From the NCBI RefSeq assembly GCF_018131005.1, contig NZ_JAFCJK010000008.1, positions 124,001-188,000 on the forward strand: a stretch of DNA of 64,000 nucleotides, written 5' to 3'. The stretch is from Bradyrhizobium lablabi (GTDB lineage Bacteria > Pseudomonadota > Alphaproteobacteria > Rhizobiales > Xanthobacteraceae). The notes beneath the pieces are model-generated. The model had not been told where the DNA came from. It worked only from the letters and a program-made list of their open reading frames with translations, and ran no database searches. Made by a program: the position numbers and the translations under genes. Positions 25,437 through 34,037 of the stretch are shown here, one piece after another (the first letter of the stretch is position 1; every line of letters begins with the position of its first letter).

Positions 25437-26687
25437 GTGGCGACGGTTCCGGGCAAGCGCAGGAGCAGCGACCCGGATTTACGGGACCGTCTCTACGAGT
25501 TGCTCGAACACGATCACCTGCCGTATTCGGTCGGCTCGCGCTTCGTTGGGCTGATCATCGCCATCATCGTCATCGATGTGCTGGCGGCAATCCTGGCGTC
25601 GGTGCCGGAGATCGACGCGCAATTCGGCTGGCTGTTCACGACAATCGAGATCGCGGCGGTGATCGCGTTCGCGCTGGAATATGCGGCGCGGATCTGGAGC
25701 GTGGTCGGTCATTCGCTGCGCGACATGACGCCGCTGCGGGCTCGGCTTGAATACGCCACCTCGACCCTCGGCCTGATCGATCTCCTGGCGTTCCTGCCGT
25801 CGGCGATCGCGCTCGTCATCGGCGACAGGACTGCGCTGGTCCTGTTCGGCATGCTGCCGTTCCTCAAGCTCGTCCGCTATTCGCCTGCGATGCGCTCGTT
25901 GCTCGCGGCGCTGCATGCCGAGCGGCGGACGCTGTTCGGCTGCATCGTGATCCTGATCGGCGCGGTGCTGCTGTTCGCCTCGCTGCTCTATGCGATCGAG
26001 CACAAGGTGCAGCCCGACAGGTTCGGCACCATGCCGCAGGCGATGTGGTGGGCGATCGTGACGCTCGGTACGGTCGGCTATGGCGACGTGGTGCCGGTGA
26101 CGCCGCTCGGCAAGATCGTGACCGTGTTTGCGATCGTGGTCGGCTTCGCCATGATCGCGCTTCCGGTGGCGATCGTCTCCACTGCCTTTGCCGACGAGGT
26201 CCGGCGGCGGGATTTCATCGTGACCTGGGGCATGCTGGCGCGGGTGCCGCTGTTCTCGCAACTCGGTGCGGCCGAGATTGCCGACGTCATGCGTCTGTTG
26301 CGCGCACAGACCATCGAATCAGGCGAGGTGCTGGTGCGACGGGGCGACGAGGCCTCATCGATGTACTTCATCACTGCGGGGGAGGTGGAGATCGACCTGC
26401 CGAGTCAGCGTGTGCGGCTCTCCGACGGAACTTTCTTCGGCGAGATCGCGCTGCTCAGGCGGACGAAACGCTCGGGTACGGTCACGGCAACGCGGAAGAC
26501 CAGGCTGCTGGCGCTCGACGCACAGGATTTCCACGCCCTGATCGAACGCCTGCCGGCGCTCGCGGCGCATGTGAAGGCTACCGCCGAAGCGCGTCTTGCC
26601 GATACCGGCGGCATCGGCGGCGACGTCGCCGCGGGCGAAATCGCGCTGGCCGCATCGGCCGAGATCGACGGCGGCAGCCGGGATTAG
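25437..26687 (+). CDS. Cyclic-nucleotide-gated potassium channel (MloK1-like)
   Basis: A 416-residue channel: six membrane segments between about residues 35 and 245, an S4-like stretch (PFLKLVRYSPAMRSLLAALH) with few charges, pore sequence MPQAMWWAIVTLGTVGYGDV with the K+ filter at 212-217, C-linker (DEVRRRDFIVTWGMLARVPL) and a cyclic-nucleotide-binding domain about 270-385 with the phosphate cassette GTFFGEIALLRRTKRSGTVT. The overall plan matches the rhizobial channel MloK1 from Mesorhizobium. GTG 25437 follows GACGGAGGTCAAGGGC. It starts 14 bases after alaS, so may share its transcript. Confidence 0.93.
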   Translation: MATVPGKRRSSDPDLRDRLYELLEHDHLPYSVGSRFVGLIIAIIVIDVLAAILASVPEIDAQFGWLFTTIEIAAVIAFALEYAARIWSVVGHSLRDMTPLRARLEYATSTLGLIDLLAFLPSAIALVIGDRTALVLFGMLPFLKLVRYSPAMRSLLAALHAERRTLFGCIVILIGAVLLFASLLYAIEHKVQPDRFGTMPQAMWWAIVTLGTVGYGDVVPVTPLGKIVTVFAIVVGFAMIALPVAIVSTAFADEVRRRDFIVTWGMLARVPLFSQLGAAEIADVMRLLRAQTIESGEVLVRRGDEASSMYFITAGEVEIDLPSQRVRLSDGTFFGEIALLRRTKRSGTVTATRKTRLLALDAQDFHALIERLPALAAHVKATAEARLADTGGIGGDVAAGEIALAASAEIDGGSRD

Positions 26688-26702
26688 GTTGGCGCCGGGC
26701 CG

Positions 26703-26932
26703 TTAACCCTTGCGCAGGAAAACGTAGTCGGCCGAGTAGGGCACGCTCTTCAGCATGCCGGCCTTGTCGCAGGCGCCGTCAAGCTTGCCGCCCGCGGTGT
26801 TGATCCGCTGCACGGTGGTGACACCGCCGAGCGCGCCGTTGCCACGGTGGGAAATCCCAGCGCCGCCGATCCCGTCAGCAACAATGATGCGAGCGCAACG
26901 CTTCCGAGAAGAGACATCGTCACGCTCGCCAT
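26703..26932 (-). pseudogene. Small secreted protein gene, apparently frameshifted
   Basis: From ATG 26932 the frame gives a clean signal peptide (SLLGSVALASLLLTGSAALG, then PTVATA) but continues into Pro/Ser-rich nonsense and stops near 26750. A different frame gives NGALGGVTTVQRINTAGGKL, DGACDKAGMLKSVPYSADYV and FLRKG, with strongly GC-biased codons and stop 26703-26705, but its own N-terminus has no signal. Joining them near 26840-26855 makes a coherent exported protein of about 75 residues. Either the gene is broken or there is a base error. Convergent with the channel gene, 19 bases after the icd stop side. Confidence 0.5.
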
Positions 26933-26951
26933 TGCCCAATGGTGAGGTAGG

Positions 26952-28166
26952 TTACGCCGCCATTGCCTTTACGAGGTTGTCAGCAACCTTGTCGAGGAAG
27001 CCGGTGGTGGAGAGCCAGCGCTGGTCAGCGCCGACGAGCAGGGCAAGATCCTTGGTCATGTAACCGTCCTCGACGGTCGAGACGCAGACCTTCTCCAGGG
27101 TCGAAGCAAACTTGGCCAGTTCCACGTTGTTGTCGAGCTTGGCGCGGTGGGAGAGGCCGCGGGTCCAGGCGAAGATCGATGCGATCGAGTTGGTCGAGGT
27201 CTCCTTGCCCTTCTGGTGCTCACGGTAGTGGCGGGTCACGGTGCCGTGGGCCGCTTCCGCCTCCACAGTCTTGCCGTCGGGTGTGAGCAGCACCGAGGTC
27301 ATCAGGCCGAGCGAGCCGTAGCCCTGCGCCACGGTGTCGGACTGCACGTCGCCGTCATAGTTCTTGCAGGCCCAAACATAGCCGCCGGACCATTTCAGCG
27401 CCGAGGCCACCATGTCGTCGATCAGGCGGTGCTCGTAGGTCAGCCCCTTGGCGTCGAAATCCTTCTTGAACTCGCGGTCGAAGACGTCCTGGAAGATGTC
27501 TTTGAAGCGGCCGTCATAGACCTTGAGGATCGTGTTCTTGGTCGAGAGGTACACCGGATAGTTGCGCATCAGGCCGTAGTTGAACGACGCGCGGGCGAAA
27601 TCGACGATCGAGTCGTCGAGGTTATACATCTGCATCGCCACGCCGGGGCCGGGCGTCTTGAACACCTCCCGCTCGATGACGTTGCCGTCCTCGCCGACGA
27701 ATTTCAGCGAGAGTGTGCCCTTGCCTGGAAACTTGATGTCGGTGGCGCGGTACTGGTCACCGAAGGCGTGGCGGCCGATGATGATCGGCTTGGTCCAGCC
27801 GGGAACGAGGCGCGGCACGTTCTTGCAGATGATCGGCTCGCGGAAGATGCAGCCGCCCAGGATATTGCGGATGGTGCCGTTCGGCGACTTCCACATCTCC
27901 TTCAGTCCGAATTCCTTCACCCGGGCCTCGTCGGGGGTGATGGTGGCGCATTTGACGCCGACGCCGACCTTCTTGATGGCGTTGGCGGCGTCGATGGTCA
28001 CCTGATCATTGGTGGCATCGCGGTACTCCATCCCCAGGTCGAAATAGAGCAGTTCGACATCCAGGAACGGGTTGATCAGCTTATCCTTGATGTACTGCCA
28101 GATGATCCGGGTCATCTCGTCGCCGTCGAGTTCGACGACGGGGTTGGCGACCTTGATTTTTGCCAT
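26952..28166 (-). CDS. icd: NADP-dependent isocitrate dehydrogenase
   Basis: A 404-residue homodimeric IDH of the eukaryote-like type usual in alphaproteobacteria, converting isocitrate to 2-oxoglutarate. Visible motifs: VVELDGDEMTRIIWQYIKDK at the N-terminus, KSPNGTIRNILGGCIFREPI (substrate Ser/Asn/Arg), RHAFGDQYRATD, WSGGYVWACKNYDGDVQSD with metal-binding Asp, and EAAHGTVTRHYREHQKGKET. ATG 28166 follows AAGAGGGCCTCCCCGTC. Single gene in its orientation. Confidence 0.97.
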   Translation of the reverse strand: MAKIKVANPVVELDGDEMTRIIWQYIKDKLINPFLDVELLYFDLGMEYRDATNDQVTIDAANAIKKVGVGVKCATITPDEARVKEFGLKEMWKSPNGTIRNILGGCIFREPIICKNVPRLVPGWTKPIIIGRHAFGDQYRATDIKFPGKGTLSLKFVGEDGNVIEREVFKTPGPGVAMQMYNLDDSIVDFARASFNYGLMRNYPVYLSTKNTILKVYDGRFKDIFQDVFDREFKKDFDAKGLTYEHRLIDDMVASALKWSGGYVWACKNYDGDVQSDTVAQGYGSLGLMTSVLLTPDGKTVEAEAAHGTVTRHYREHQKGKETSTNSIASIFAWTRGLSHRAKLDNNVELAKFASTLEKVCVSTVEDGYMTKDLALLVGADQRWLSTTGFLDKVADNLVKAMAA

Positions 28167-28353
28167 GACGGGGAGGCCCTCTTGGGAATAGCGCGCTTTT
28201 GACGCCGGAGGTTGGATATCCCCGCGCTATAGCACCGCCCGCGAGCGGGCGGAAGCGGACCGGTTGTGCAGTTTGGGCCGATTGTTTGGCGTTTTGCCGA
28301 AATCACCGTCCTCAGCGGGCGTCCCCATCATGGAACAGCCACGGAAACGCTCA

Positions 28354-28983
28354 TCAGCCATCATGCGTATATTGCTGGCCGAGGACCCACCCGGTGAGAA
28401 TACCGGCGGGCCCACTGGTATAGACCGGATGAAGGCCCACGCCGGCGCGAAGAATGTGCCATTCATGCTCGCCGACCCAGGGAATACCGGGATCGCCCTT
28501 TTGATACTGCTTGAGCAGCGTCCGGGCGACCAGTTCGGCGTTGGCATAGATCTGGCCGTTGGCCCAGCGAGGTCGAGGCAGGCCCGTCATGCGGCAATAA
28601 AGCGCCGAGCAGACATAGGCGGAAGCCTCCTCCGCGTTGGCGTCAAGGCCGGTCCGCAGCAGATCGTAGGCCGCATGCAGGCTCTCATGCACGATGTGCG
28701 CCTCATCCAGGCGTCCCGCCGCCGACGTGACTTCCAGCGTGTTGGCCGCAACCGCCGTGCCATCCGCCCGGGTGCGCGCGACGTCGTTATATTGCGCGGC
28801 GACGCCCGCCGCGAGATCCGTCGGACGTCCGACGTGGACCCGCCCCAGGCGGATCGCTCGAGCGACGTGGTGGAATGTTTGCGGCGCTATCGTCACATGG
28901 CTGCCGCGGATCGGGAAGCGGAAGCGAATGCGCGCGACCGTCGGGCCGTTCAGCACCTGCAGCACCCTACCTTGAAGTGACAT
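28354..28983 (-). CDS. Hypothetical protein with a zincin-like HExxH motif
   Basis: A 209-residue protein without signal peptide. H-E-S-L-H at residues 99-103 within AHIVHESLHAAYDLLR is a zinc-metallopeptidase-type motif, and two Glu at 118-119 in the next helix (DANAEEASAYVCSALY) could give the third ligand. The N-terminus is beta-rich (GRVLQVLNGPTVARIRFRFP). This could be a peptidase or a degenerate or toxin-like zincin; I cannot name the family. ATG 28983 lies after CAAAGGTAATCCG. Alone on its strand downstream of a non-coding stretch. Confidence 0.65.
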   Translation of the reverse strand: MSLQGRVLQVLNGPTVARIRFRFPIRGSHVTIAPQTFHHVARAIRLGRVHVGRPTDLAAGVAAQYNDVARTRADGTAVAANTLEVTSAAGRLDEAHIVHESLHAAYDLLRTGLDANAEEASAYVCSALYCRMTGLPRPRWANGQIYANAELVARTLLKQYQKGDPGIPWVGEHEWHILRAGVGLHPVYTSGPAGILTGWVLGQQYTHDG

Positions 28984-29353
28984 CGGATTACCTTTGCTGT
29001 TGTCGTCTTCTCAGAGACTTGTCGGTATTCGCAGCCTGCGGGTTCAAAGCGCCGCCCGCCGCCTGAGGTGCTGCCCTGTCGCGTGAACGCAATGGCCGGC
29101 CCGATGCGGCTTTACAGCCTCGCTTTGACTGTGGTTGGTACCCGATCCGAAGGCGGCATGCCCGCGCGCGCCGGGAAGGACGGCGCGCAAGCGAGATTCC
29201 GATCAAGGATTCACAATCGCCGTTAACCCTCTTGTCTCCTTGGAGAAAATGGTCAGCAGCACAACCGGTCACAGCCACGTGCGAAGCCGTTGAATCAACT
29301 TCTTCGGAGCTCGATTCAAGATCCTGAGAAGTTGAATCAGAAAGCGAAGTGAC
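28984..29353. other. Divergent promoter region of the HExxH gene and trmJ
   Basis: No gene seen. Close to trmJ, TCAACTTCT (29295-29303) and AGAAGTTGA (29327-29335) form a nine-base inverted repeat with a 23-base spacer, and GTTGAATC occurs twice (29289-29296, 29331-29338). This could be an operator, or a leader hairpin of the trmJ message, which starts at 29354. Confidence 0.4.
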
Positions 29354-30550
29354 ATGTCCGGCACCGACAAGACCAAGGCAGGGCGGGACCTTGCCGGTCC
29401 CGTCGTCATCCTGGTTGAGCCGCAGCTCGGCGAGAACATCGGCATGGCCGCGCGCGCAATGGGTAACTTCGCGCTCAGCCGGTTGCGCCTGGTGAAGCCC
29501 CGCGACGGCTGGCCGAATATCGCCGCCCAGCGCGCGGCTGCCGGCGCCGATCACATCATCGGCTCCGCCGAGCTGTTCGACACAGTCGAGCAGGCGATCG
29601 CCGATCTCACGCTGGTGTTTGCGACCACCGCGCGCGCTCACGATCAGGCCAAGCCGGTTGTCGGGCCGGAGGCGGCGGCTGGCGAGATCGTCGGCCATGT
29701 CGCCGATGGCGGCGCAGCCGGCATCCTGTTCGGCCGGGAACGCTCGGGCCTGACCAACGAGGAAGTCGCGCTTGCCAACCGCATCATCACCTTCCCGGTC
29801 AATCCGGGTTTCGCCTCGCTCAATCTGGCGCAGGCGGTGCTGTTGATGGGTTACGAATGGTTCAAGCTTTCGACCGCGGGCGCGCTGCCCTTCGCCATGC
29901 CGGAACGGTCGGAGCTGGCGTCCCAGCACCAGATTCAGGCGTTCTTCGACAACCTTGTAGCTGAACTCGACAAGGTCGAGTTCCTGCGCCCGCCGGAGAA
30001 GCGCGACACCATGCTGGTGAACCTGCGCAACATCTTCACCCGGATGGAGCCGACCAAGCAGGACATGCATACCCTGCACGGGGTGGTGATGGCGATCGCC
30101 GAGGGGCGCAAGGGGCCGGCCAAAGGCGGCGTGCTCGACGGCGCCCAGGCGACCCGCCTGCGGGCGCTGCTCGCCGAGCAGGGGCAGGGCGGCGCGACTG
30201 CCGACAACAGCAGCACCGTTCGCGGGCTGGCGCGGCTGCTCCGGCGCAATCCGACCGATGCCGAGCGGATCCTGTGGCAGGCGCTGACGAAGGATCGTCG
30301 CTTCGCCGGATTGTTCAAGCGCCAGACCCCGGTCGGCCGTCACATCCCCGATTTCGTCTCCTTCGTGCAGCGGATCGCGATCGAACTGGTCAATCCGGTC
30401 GAGACCGACGCCATCGCCGCCGACCGGGCCGCGCGGCGGGCCTGGCTCGAGGCGCGCGACTACAAGGTCATCGACATGAAGGTCGCCGATGTCGAGCACG
30501 ACCTCGCCGGCGAGCTTGCGCGACTGGAAGCCAGTCTTTTGGCGCGATGA
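29354..30550 (+). CDS. TrmJ-type tRNA 2'-O-methyltransferase fused to a DUF559 domain
   Basis: A 398-residue two-domain protein. Residues 1-250 are a SpoU/SPOUT methyltransferase of the TrmJ group (2'-O-methylation of tRNA position 32): motif 1 ENIGMAARAMGNFALSRLRL (27-46), motif 2 GILFGRERSGLTNEE (123-137), motif 3 SLNLAQAVLLMGYEWF (155-170). Residues 290-395 are a DUF559 nuclease-fold domain (LLRRNPTDAERILWQALTKD, FKRQTPVGRHIPDFVSF, ARRAWLEARDYKVIDM). In DUF559 the core normally reads E-L-D-G-x-x-H; here it is IELVNPVETD, so the Asp, Gly and His are gone. The domain is probably no longer a nuclease. ATG 29354 is close to AAAGCGAAGTGAC. Confidence 0.88.
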   Translation: MSGTDKTKAGRDLAGPVVILVEPQLGENIGMAARAMGNFALSRLRLVKPRDGWPNIAAQRAAAGADHIIGSAELFDTVEQAIADLTLVFATTARAHDQAKPVVGPEAAAGEIVGHVADGGAAGILFGRERSGLTNEEVALANRIITFPVNPGFASLNLAQAVLLMGYEWFKLSTAGALPFAMPERSELASQHQIQAFFDNLVAELDKVEFLRPPEKRDTMLVNLRNIFTRMEPTKQDMHTLHGVVMAIAEGRKGPAKGGVLDGAQATRLRALLAEQGQGGATADNSSTVRGLARLLRRNPTDAERILWQALTKDRRFAGLFKRQTPVGRHIPDFVSFVQRIAIELVNPVETDAIAADRAARRAWLEARDYKVIDMKVADVEHDLAGELARLEASLLAR

Positions 30551-30619
30551 CAGCATGACGAGGCTGGAGCCGGGCGCGCGGATCTCCATCCGTCGTCCCT
30601 GCGAAGGCAGGGCTCATGG

Positions 30620-30760
30620 TCACTGCAAGGAGCTCGCGACAAATTGCAAGGCAATTTTGCGCTGAAGCGATGAAGCAATCCATCCGCTGCAAGTGGTGCG
30701 GTGGATTGCTTCCGCCTTCGCCAGGGCTACGGCGGACGCGCCGCTTCGCCGCAATGACGA
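30620..30760 (+). repeat. Palindromic intergenic repeat (REP/MITE-like), copy 2
   Basis: Same unit as 4873-5014: it opens TCACTGCAAGGAGCTCGCGA, carries GAAGCAATCCATCCGC (about 30670) and the facing GCGGTGGATTGCTTC (about 30698-30712), then CCGCCTTCGCCAGGGCTACG and ends CGCAATGACG. Here it lies next to the inverted copy of the large structured repeat, whereas at the first site both point the same way. Confidence 0.85.
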
Positions 30761-30783
30761 GGTCGGATTTTCGGATTCAACTG

Positions 30784-31253
30784 TCAAACAACGATGATGA
30801 TGTAAGATCGCATTCTCGCGACGTGAAACGCCCGAGGTTTGCTGCAATCTTTGCCGCTCGGAAGACGGAGGGCGCAGGGAAAGCCGGGTGCCGATTGCAC
30901 CCATGGGCCCGGTGCAACAAAAAGCACCGGGGTAGGACCACAGGTGTAACCGGAAACAACCCGGCTTTCCCCGCGCGATGGTTTTACGGTGTCCTTCGTA
31001 CTCTTCCCGGTGAGACCAGCTTTGTTGTCACCGTCATCCGCAAAGCAGCTTGCCGCTCGCGAACTTGACACCTGCATCGGGGCGTCAGAACCACACGACT
31101 TCGCCGTCCGCATCATGCGCACTCGTCAGTTGCGCACTCAGCGTCCACCGCATCTCAACCCAACACTCGTGACGATCGCGAAGCGCCCCTCAATCGGGTG
31201 AGACGCGTGGATTATAGGGTCGATTTGCACTTCTGAAAAACAGAAATATTTTA
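30784..31253 (-). repeat. Large structured dispersed repeat, copy B (inverted)
   Basis: The reverse complement matches 4401-4872 along its length with a few gaps. The 18-bp stem is GCGCAGGGAAAGCCGGGT at 30872-30889 against ACCCGGCTTTCCCCGCGC at 30959-30976, with one mismatch; the inner stem with CCCGGTGC and GCACCGGG is kept. The distal end (31209-31253) has the same AATATTTCTGTTTTTCAGAA motif on the minus strand. Confidence 0.85.
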
Positions 31254-32092
31254 TCGCACAGTGCTGGACATCGGCGTGGAGACGTGAAGCAAAAGTGAGT
31301 TGCCCGTCGCGTTGTCCTGCCGCACCGAAGAACGCCTGCCCGGATTTGGCTTCGACGAATTGAAAACCGGGGGCATTCGCTTCAAGCGCTGCAGTCCCAA
31401 TGCGTGATCTATTCAATCACCGTGGACTCGCCCACCCTGGGCTTGTCATGGTTTGCTTCGAACAACGCTGCGAAGATTATGATCGGCAAGTAAAACAAGA
31501 GCATGGCAAATCCTCCATGCACAACAACCCTTGCTCATCTGGCGTCGTTCCTAAAATAAGCGACCAAATTGCTTGGAACGCTTTCATTGCTTATCCGACT
31601 ACCACGGATTTCCCGGGCGTTTTTCGCGTTGCGTTGCATCCCTGCCGGATTTGTGGCGATGGGCTAATCGCGGAGGGGCCTGTCTCATTCGAACACTCTC
31701 GCCGGCATGTGCACGGCGCACACTCACGCCGCCACAGCGCATTTGGCCTAACGACGCCGCTCAGTGACCGTTTCGAACCTTCACAAAATCCCGCCCGCAG
31801 GCAAGACTCCGCACAAGAATGCAATGCCAAAAGAACCAGCAGGGCGGTAGACTAGGCAATGCGCCACGATCAGAGCAGCGGGGCAGGCGAAATTAGGAGC
31901 TCGAGCGCGGTACGCGCCGCTCCTGCAGAGGCCGGATCAGGACGTGGTGTATCGCGATCTGAAGCGTTTCACCGATCGCCCGATCGCGCCGGGTAAGATT
32001 CAGAGCGACCTTTGCCGCGCATCTCACTTGGCGTCGTCATCAACTCGGAAGTGCCCTCTAAGCCAATCAGGCCAACTTCGGGAGATTCTACC
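31254..32092. other. Gene-poor accessory stretch before the TPP enzyme
   Basis: About 840 bases. The longest frame (31400-31855, plus) is Cys/His/Arg-rich, without codon bias or motif; I do not call it. The base composition is lower in GC than the core regions. No RNA gene, IS end or array seen. The promoter of the TPP enzyme should lie in the last 100 bases. Confidence 0.4.
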
Positions 32093-33694
32093 ATGAACGG
32101 TGCACAGGCTCTCTTCAAGGCCCTTACGGATGCCGGTGTCACAACCTGCTTCGCAAATCCGGGTACGTCCGAGATGCAGTTGGTCTACGAGATCGGCCTC
32201 ACGGCCAATGTTCGCCCAATTCTGTGTTTGCAGGAGGATGTCGTTACCGGAGCGGCAGATGGATACGCGCGTATGAAGGGTTCGCCCGCAGTCACGCTTC
32301 TCCATGTCGGCAGTGGGTTCGCCAACGGGATTGCCATGCTGCACAACGCGGGCCGCGCCAATACACCCGTTATCAACGTCGTCGGCGCCAACGCTTCTTA
32401 TCACCAGCCGAATTACCCGGAACACGAATTGATCAATGGACGGGTGATCGATCTTGCGCGCGTCGTATCCCACTGGACTCGCGAAGCACGAAGTGCTTCC
32501 GAGCTTGGAGAGTTGGGCGCAGAAGCGACGGTGCTCGCCAAGGCGGGGAAGATCTGCACGATCGTGGCACCCACCAATTTCCATTGGGAGGAAGCGGCAC
32601 CACCACCGATCCCTGCCGCTTTGCATCGGCCGATGGCGTCGCCGGACGCGATCACCCACGCGGCCAATATGCTCGCGAACGGCAAGAAGACGGGACTGGT
32701 TCTGGGCAATCTCGCCCTTCGCGGAGACCCGCTGGAAATCGCCGGCCGCATTGCCGCAAAGACGAATGCCGAGCTCCTTTCGGAAACATTTCCCTCCTTC
32801 TCGCTTGCGCGCGGTGAGGGGCGCCCGATCGTCGAGATAATCCCGTATTTTCTCGAAACCGGATTGGAGTTTCTAAAGGACTTCGAGCAATTGATCTTTG
32901 TTGGTGCCCTTTCCCCCGTTGTGACATTCGCCTACAGGAACAAGCCGACCCTCAAGAGTGAGCCGCGATGTGCCCTCTTCACGATGGCATCGGCTGATCA
33001 GGACTTACTAGCGGCACTGGAATCCCTCGCGAAGGCGACCGGCTCGACCGCTGCCGAGACCATGCGCCGGACACGTCGGTCGACCGCAGTTCCAACCGGA
33101 GAATTGACCGCGGAGGCCATCGGTCAAACGCTCTGCGCGCTAATGCCGGAAAATGCGATCCTGGTCGACGAAGCTGCCACCAACGGTTCGAAAATATTCG
33201 CCGCGACAGAAGGTGCGCGCTCCCACGATTTTCTTAGTCCGGTCAACGGCGGCGCCATCGGCGGAGGGCTCCCGATGGCGCTTGGAGCAGCAATCGCCTG
33301 CCCCGATCGCAAGATCATTCTTGTTCAGGCTGACGGTAGCGGCATGTACACTGTCCAAGCCCTGTGGTCGATGGCGCGCGAGAAAGCCGACATTGTCGCC
33401 ATCATATTGAAGAACGACGCTTACGCGGTGCTCGGCCTGGAAATGGCTCGCGTTCGCGAGGGCGAGCTAAACGCCAAGATGGAATCGATGTTGGATCTCA
33501 AGAATCCGGCGCTCGACTGGGTCAACATCGCGTTGGGCCTCGGAGTTTCCGCATCGCGAGCAAAAACGGCCGCGGACTTTTACGGAGTTTTTGCCTCCGC
33601 GCTCGAGACGAAGGGACCAACGTTGATCGAATGCCAGGTCGCGATTCCTAACGAGCTTGCCGCGTTCGCTGAATTCATCAATAAAAGTCGATGA
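32093..33694 (+). CDS. Thiamine-diphosphate enzyme of the acetolactate-synthase family
   Basis: A 533-residue three-domain ThDP enzyme. PYR domain: FANPGTSEMQLVYEIGL and the catalytic Glu in ILCLQEDVVTGAADGYARMK (about 48-67). The C-terminal PP domain has the ThDP/Mg motif VQADGSGMYTVQALWSMARE followed 26 residues after by KNDAYAVLGLEMARV. It resembles the acetolactate synthase large subunit/benzoylformate decarboxylase-like group often annotated as IlvB-like, but there is no small regulatory subunit nearby, so a decarboxylase or carboligase of secondary metabolism is more likely than valine synthesis. ATG 32093 has TTCGGGAGATTCTACC before it. Confidence 0.88.
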   Translation: MNGAQALFKALTDAGVTTCFANPGTSEMQLVYEIGLTANVRPILCLQEDVVTGAADGYARMKGSPAVTLLHVGSGFANGIAMLHNAGRANTPVINVVGANASYHQPNYPEHELINGRVIDLARVVSHWTREARSASELGELGAEATVLAKAGKICTIVAPTNFHWEEAAPPPIPAALHRPMASPDAITHAANMLANGKKTGLVLGNLALRGDPLEIAGRIAAKTNAELLSETFPSFSLARGEGRPIVEIIPYFLETGLEFLKDFEQLIFVGALSPVVTFAYRNKPTLKSEPRCALFTMASADQDLLAALESLAKATGSTAAETMRRTRRSTAVPTGELTAEAIGQTLCALMPENAILVDEAATNGSKIFAATEGARSHDFLSPVNGGAIGGGLPMALGAAIACPDRKIILVQADGSGMYTVQALWSMAREKADIVAIILKNDAYAVLGLEMARVREGELNAKMESMLDLKNPALDWVNIALGLGVSASRAKTAADFYGVFASALETKGPTLIECQVAIPNELAAFAEFINKSR

Positions 33695-34037
33695 GTGGAT
33701 GAGCGGGGCGAGGGCAGATAAGCGGATGAGTCGGCAGGAGTTCGACGCCGAGCTCCTTCAATCCTGAGATTGCCCGATCACTTCCGGTCTGTCGCGAAAA
33801 ACAGACATCTTCGATGTAGGCCGATATGTCTCGCTGGGGCCTGCAACCAGAATTTGCGGCTGTCTGCCATCGGCGAACCTTCGACAACAGCCTGTGCGAC
33901 TTGCATCGCCGCGTTGGCTCAGCGCGCCACGGAGTCATATCAGACTTCTCGATATCGTGTTGGAACGTGATTGTTCGGGACGCGCCAATCTGGCTAATCC
34001 GCGCGGATGCTGCCTCCAACAAGGAAAGCTCGAACGA
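33695..34037. other. Intergenic stretch between the TPP enzyme and the SDR gene
   Basis: Starts with an imperfect reiteration of GATGAGYGG-like units (33692-33740). Open frames on both strands (33678-34022 minus; an upstream extension of the SDR frame) have no motifs. No terminator hairpin is evident after the TPP enzyme. Confidence 0.35.

Noticed and set aside
31400..31855. 151-codon frame in the accessory stretch
   Set aside because: No domain, unusual amino-acid mix, no binding site.
33692..33740. Reiterated GATGAG-like units suggesting a small array
   Set aside because: Only a few irregular units, no spacers; not a CRISPR array.
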